Of a DNA stretch of 9,977 nt, positions 6,787 to 9,977 are shown in pieces. Positions within the stretch are counted from its first letter, which is position 1, and each line of letters starts with the position of its first letter. The stretch spans positions 1-9,977 of the forward strand of contig JAFTYS010000101.1 of assembly GCA_017461285.1 (NCBI GenBank), given 5' to 3'. The stretch is from Bacteroidales bacterium. GTDB lineage: Bacteria > Bacteroidota > Bacteroidia > Bacteroidales > UBA932. The position numbers and the translations under genes were made by a program. The notes below the pieces were generated by a model. That model had not been told where the DNA came from. It made no database searches and saw only the letters and a program-made list of their open reading frames with translations.

Positions 6787-8958
6787 ATGAAAAGATTTTT
6801 AATGGCGCTAATGATTGCGGCTTCTGCCGCTATGCTCATTTCTTGCGAAGGCAAGGGAGAGGATGATAACGGCGGAAACACGCCTCCTAAGGGTGAAAGC
6901 GAGTTCTATGAATTCCCTCTCAATGTCCAGGAAGAAGGGTTCGAAGCCGGCGAGAACGGTGTTACAATCAATGTTTCTTCAGTAAAGGAGAACAACCTTG
7001 TGTTCAATCTTGTACCTGGTTCGGCAGTCAAGTCATACCGTGTCGAGGTATATCCTAAGGCAATGCTTTACAATCTTCTTCTCAACGAAGGATGTGTGGA
7101 CGGTACTCAGGCTGATTGTGAGGATATCCTTATCCAGCTTGTGAAGAATTCTTCATCAGCCGGTGCAAAGGTCTTCAATTCATCTTCTGATGATTTCGCT
7201 GCAAAGGAATTCGACTGGGTTAACTCCGATTTCACAAACGGCATCATAGTTCCGGACTGCGAGTATTATATCATGGTTCTTGCATGCTACGATCCGGATG
7301 CTGTCAATCCGGCATCCATGAGCATCGCCCATGTCACCACACCTGCAAAGGAACTTGTGGGTGATCCTCAGATTGCCATCGAGGCAGAGACCGGCTACCG
7401 TGCATTCATCGTCAGGTACCATCCGAACGAGGACTGCAAGTTCTTCTACCATTGGATATGGTCTACTGACGAGATGTCGGAGTTTATCGACCTTTTCGGA
7501 GATAAGATGATGCGTGACTTCTGCCGCACAGCCGTATCGCAGGCATATGACGCTACGCTTGAGGAGAATCTTTATGTCAAGAGGACATTCGATATCGCCG
7601 ACGATATCGTTCGCGAGAATACGGCGATTGCAGTGGCTGTCGATGCCAACGGAACCCCTTCTGCAGAGATAATGAGATATGATTTCACACTTCTCGATAT
7701 TCCTGAAGGCGACTTTACACCTGTAGCCAGGATCAAAGCCGGCAATAGGGTCGGAGCTACGCTTGCATATTTCGATGTCGAGATGGAGAAGAGCTGCATG
7801 TCTTGCTTCTATCGCCTCTATACTGCGGAGAATGCAGAACTTATCGAAAGTCTGTCTGCTGATGAGAAGCACGCTGAGGCGGTGAGCATCGCGAATGAAG
7901 GATGGGGAGTCGCAAACCAGAACTTCTCTTTCGATTCGGATCTCGGAATGCTGACAGGAGATGCATTCAAGTCTTCAAGCGAGTCTCAGGTCGAACTTCA
8001 GCCTGACACCGAATATGTGGTGCTTTATGTTGCGAAGAACAATTTCGGAGAACTTTCGGAGCTCTGCTTCTCCGAGCCTTTCAGGACCCTCCCTCTCGTT
8101 CGCAACAATCCTGAAGCATGTATAGCAGACGTGAACCTTACATTTACGGATGTATCGCGCTGGGGATTCACATACAATTTCACATATGATTACGAGACCA
8201 CTGCATGCTACCGTTTCCAGCTTGTATGGCCGTACGATGAGGATGATCCGACTACAGATGAGGATGATGACTTCATCCGTCCTCCACATTACATAAACGA
8301 TGTCAATGACCGTGACAAGTGGATGACTTTCTTCTATGACACATATCAGGATGGCCCTGCCGGACTTGTGCCTATCGTGAATATGTGGGAGGCAGAAAAG
8401 TCGAATTATGACGGTTATTCTATGTTCGGATACGATTCGGGAATCACATATGTGATAGCATATTGCGCCGAGGATATCAATGGAGTGGTAGGCCCGGTCA
8501 AGTTCGCGGAAGTTACCACCACGGCTCCGAACCCTGGTCCGAATCCGACAGTGACCATAGAGGATCTGGAATATGACGCTGAATCCGGTGAGGTCATCGG
8601 ACGCTTCGTTGCGAACGAGGATGCCAAGATGATCAAGTATTTCAGTGTGACTTCTGCTGATGCAAGCCTCTATTCGGCATGCGCCCTCAATGACCTGGTG
8701 AATACCCAGCGCCGTGACTACAACACTTACCTTACCTTGTGGGAAAGCCAGCTGATGCAGCTCGGATTGAGCACTACGGCCGAATCAGTAGTATTTACGG
8801 AGTCTGTGGACAAGAATTCCACAGCCCCTGTGCTGATCGCTGCAATGGCCATCGGAGAGGAAGACGGCGTGGACGTATATAGTCCTGTGGCAGCCAAGAT
8901 ATGGCATAAGGGAGAACTGAAGGATCTCGCTGATTTCAGAACCCCTCCGACCGAATAA
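6787..8958 (+). CDS. Cysteine-rich multi-Ig/Fn3-like surface lipoprotein
   Basis: 723 residues. The signal peptide has a strong lipobox, L-I-S-C, with Cys20 lipidated, followed by E-G-K-G-E-D-D; an acidic stretch just after the cysteine is the kind of signal that sends lipoproteins to the cell surface in Bacteroidetes. The mature part divides into about five beta-rich modules (roughly 36-190, 192-308, 311-437, 443-580, 585-723). Several end in a Y-V/I-(x)-A strand, a turn such as D-x-N-G, and an F-TT-like strand, as in the gene ending at 2575, so the two are probably distant relatives. Thirteen cysteines remain after the lipid cysteine, including C337-M-S-C340. An acidic run at 484-495 (nine Asp/Glu of twelve) interrupts module 4. 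I do not recognise a named domain; a binding or structural surface role is likely, an enzyme not evident. ATG 6787 directly precedes the signal peptide, seven bases after the upstream stop. Confidence 0.75.
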   Translation: MKRFLMALMIAASAAMLISCEGKGEDDNGGNTPPKGESEFYEFPLNVQEEGFEAGENGVTINVSSVKENNLVFNLVPGSAVKSYRVEVYPKAMLYNLLLNEGCVDGTQADCEDILIQLVKNSSSAGAKVFNSSSDDFAAKEFDWVNSDFTNGIIVPDCEYYIMVLACYDPDAVNPASMSIAHVTTPAKELVGDPQIAIEAETGYRAFIVRYHPNEDCKFFYHWIWSTDEMSEFIDLFGDKMMRDFCRTAVSQAYDATLEENLYVKRTFDIADDIVRENTAIAVAVDANGTPSAEIMRYDFTLLDIPEGDFTPVARIKAGNRVGATLAYFDVEMEKSCMSCFYRLYTAENAELIESLSADEKHAEAVSIANEGWGVANQNFSFDSDLGMLTGDAFKSSSESQVELQPDTEYVVLYVAKNNFGELSELCFSEPFRTLPLVRNNPEACIADVNLTFTDVSRWGFTYNFTYDYETTACYRFQLVWPYDEDDPTTDEDDDFIRPPHYINDVNDRDKWMTFFYDTYQDGPAGLVPIVNMWEAEKSNYDGYSMFGYDSGITYVIAYCAEDINGVVGPVKFAEVTTTAPNPGPNPTVTIEDLEYDAESGEVIGRFVANEDAKMIKYFSVTSADASLYSACALNDLVNTQRRDYNTYLTLWESQLMQLGLSTTAESVVFTESVDKNSTAPVLIAAMAIGEEDGVDVYSPVAAKIWHKGELKDLADFRTPPTE

Positions 8959-8970
8959 ACCTGAAAGACT

Positions 8971-9977
8971 ATGAATATGAAAAGGAATTATCTTATACTG
9001 GCCCTTGCGGCAGTACTGTCTCTCTTTGCTTCATGCGGCAAGGAGGCTGATCCGTTCGATGACTCCAAGATATGGGATGCCATCGAGCAGCTTAAGAACC
9101 GGGTGACGGCTCTTGAAACGGCGGTTGCAGAGAATGTGTCTGCAATCCAGTCTATGGTCTCTCTAGGCAGCATCTCTTCATGGGAGTTTGATGCAGAGAC
9201 CGGCAAGGCTGTGATCACTCTTCTTGATGGAAAGAAGATCACCATCAGCCAGAACATGAAAGGATATTCGCTGATATCCGTACTCAAGGACGATGACGGA
9301 GTATATTACTGGGCAATCTGCAAGGACGGAGTGTCCGAACCTCTTCTGATTGACGGAAAGAAGGTTCCTGTTACGGTTACTCCTGCATTGAAGATTTCTG
9401 AAGACAAGATGTGGATGATTTCTGTTGACGGAGGAAAGACTTGGGTGAATACAGGAATCGAATATCAGGATACTGTTGCAGGTCCTCAGCCTCCGGTTGA
9501 GGGTGAAACCGGACTTGTGTTCTTCCAGGATGTGAAGCAGGAAGGCGGATATCTCATACTCACTCTTGCTGACGGTACTGCTGTAAAGGTTGCGATCGTC
9601 GGTGAGGCTTCGTTCACAGCATCTTCTGATACTCTCTGGTTCTCAAGGACCGGTATGGAGAAGTCTGTCGCAGTAGAGATGGTAAATGTCAAGGCGTATA
9701 CGATTACAGAAAAGCCTGAAGGATGGAAGGCACGTATGGACGGGGAATATCTTTATGTTTCTTCCCCTGAAAGCTTCACCGGATCTCCTAGGCAGGGAAC
9801 AGTCAAGGTACTCGCCGTGTTCGAAGCTGTCCAGACTCCGGCAATACTCTCGCTTGAAGTCGTGCATGAACCGATGTTCACATTATCTTATGTGAACGGC
9901 AAGGCATCGGTAGCTTTGTCGTCCCATACAGGCGAAGATTTCAACGGCTATGTGCTCGCAGGCTGGAAGAAGGATGA
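8971..9977 (+). CDS. DUF4988-type coiled-coil/Ig-like surface lipoprotein, 3' partial
   Basis: Open to the window end (335 codons plus two bases). The signal peptide ends in L-F-A-S-C with Cys22 as lipidation site, followed by G-K-E-A-D-P-F-D-D, a basic-acidic stretch fitting a surface-export signal. Residues 34-63 form a clean heptad coiled coil (I34, I38, L41, V45, L48, V52, V56, I59, V63), probably a short oligomerising stalk. Next come strands of the D-G-K-K-I-T-I-S type and an S-V-D-G-G-K-T-W motif, the pattern of DUF4988 proteins. An Ig-like domain from ~213 has P-E-G-W at 249-252, aligning with P-D-G-W of the first gene. Some DUF4988 proteins carry polysaccharide-lyase domains downstream; none is visible here, and by analogy with the first gene more Ig-like modules are expected. 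ATG 8977 (third codon) is an equally possible start and does not change the mature protein. Confidence 0.82.
   Translation, partial: MNMKRNYLILALAAVLSLFASCGKEADPFDDSKIWDAIEQLKNRVTALETAVAENVSAIQSMVSLGSISSWEFDAETGKAVITLLDGKKITISQNMKGYSLISVLKDDDGVYYWAICKDGVSEPLLIDGKKVPVTVTPALKISEDKMWMISVDGGKTWVNTGIEYQDTVAGPQPPVEGETGLVFFQDVKQEGGYLILTLADGTAVKVAIVGEASFTASSDTLWFSRTGMEKSVAVEMVNVKAYTITEKPEGWKARMDGEYLYVSSPESFTGSPRQGTVKVLAVFEAVQTPAILSLEVVHEPMFTLSYVNGKASVALSSHTGEDFNGYVLAGWKKD

Larger units (their letters stand above)
1..9977 (+). other. Interior of a single envelope-protein operon
   Basis: All five genes share one strand, with gaps of 1 (2576), 9 (4212-4220), 7 (6780-6786) and 12 bases (8959-8970). None of the gaps can hold a Bacteroidetes promoter (TTTG with TAnnTTTG about 19-21 bases later) or a hairpin terminator, so any internal promoter would have to lie inside coding sequence, and I saw no convincing one. 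Starts lack strong Shine-Dalgarno sites; the most purine-rich lead is AGGA about ten bases before 4221. Co-transcription is inferred from spacing only, and both operon ends lie outside the window. Confidence 0.75.

Noticed and set aside
6777..6788. TGATAT direct repeat across the junction before the Ig-like lipoprotein gene
   Set aside because: Six-base repeats are expected by chance; it is not part of a larger palindrome or array, and no operator can be supported.
7180..7872. 230-codon open frame on the - strand
   Set aside because: It lies wholly inside the Ig-like lipoprotein gene, has no recognisable domain or signal peptide, and is the kind of antisense opening that arises from the codon bias of the + strand gene. 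The other minus-strand frames were rejected for the same reason.
8971..9977. Annotation as a PL29 chondroitin/hyaluronan lyase because of the DUF4988 region
   Set aside because: DUF4988 occurs in many surface proteins without a lyase domain; no catalytic domain is visible, and the paralogue at the window start continues into Ig-like modules instead.
1..9977. Mobile element, CRISPR array, tRNA or phase-variation signal
   Set aside because: No transposase, terminal inverted repeats, spaced identical repeats, homopolymer tract or cloverleaf was seen; the window is continuous coding sequence.

Overview
The window looks like chromosomal DNA from a member of the Bacteroidota, most likely order Bacteroidales. 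The evidence is the run of lipoprotein signal peptides with Bacteroidetes-style lipoboxes followed by acidic residues, the gene families (DUF4988-type lipoprotein, DUF6029-type outer-membrane barrel, Omp28-related protein), and start codons without clear Shine-Dalgarno sequences. Base composition is moderate (about half GC by eye). I cannot name a genus.

The window is almost entirely coding. Five genes lie head to tail on the + strand, with gaps of only 1, 9, 7 and 12 bases, so it is best read as the inside of one operon whose promoter and terminator are outside. In order: (1) the 3' part of a DUF4988-type multi-Ig-like surface lipoprotein, 1-2575, cut by the window start; (2) a DUF6029-type outer-membrane beta-barrel protein, 2577-4211; (3) an Omp28-related protein with three tandem thioredoxin-like CxxC modules, 4221-6779; (4) a cysteine-rich lipoprotein built from about five Ig/Fn3-like modules, 6787-8958; (5) the 5' part of a second DUF4988-type lipoprotein, 8971 to the window end. 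There is no gene-free stretch over 12 bases, and no RNA gene, insertion sequence, CRISPR array, promoter or terminator that I can support.

All products appear to be exported to the envelope: one integral outer-membrane barrel and four predicted surface or periplasmic proteins, at least two with strong lipobox plus acidic export signals. Genes 1 and 5 are paralogues, and the Ig-like modules of genes 1 and 4 look related, so the locus appears to have grown by duplication. The most unusual element is gene 3. Its modules repeat every ~244 residues, each with a CxxCP motif, an FH motif about 27 residues later and a G-x-P resembling the thioredoxin cis-proline. It sits beside proteins unusually rich in cysteine and a barrel with a C-terminal CX4C pair. 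Together these suggest, as a hypothesis only, an envelope or surface thiol/disulfide system acting on co-encoded Ig-like lipoproteins. No enzyme activity, ligand or phenotype can be assigned from sequence alone.
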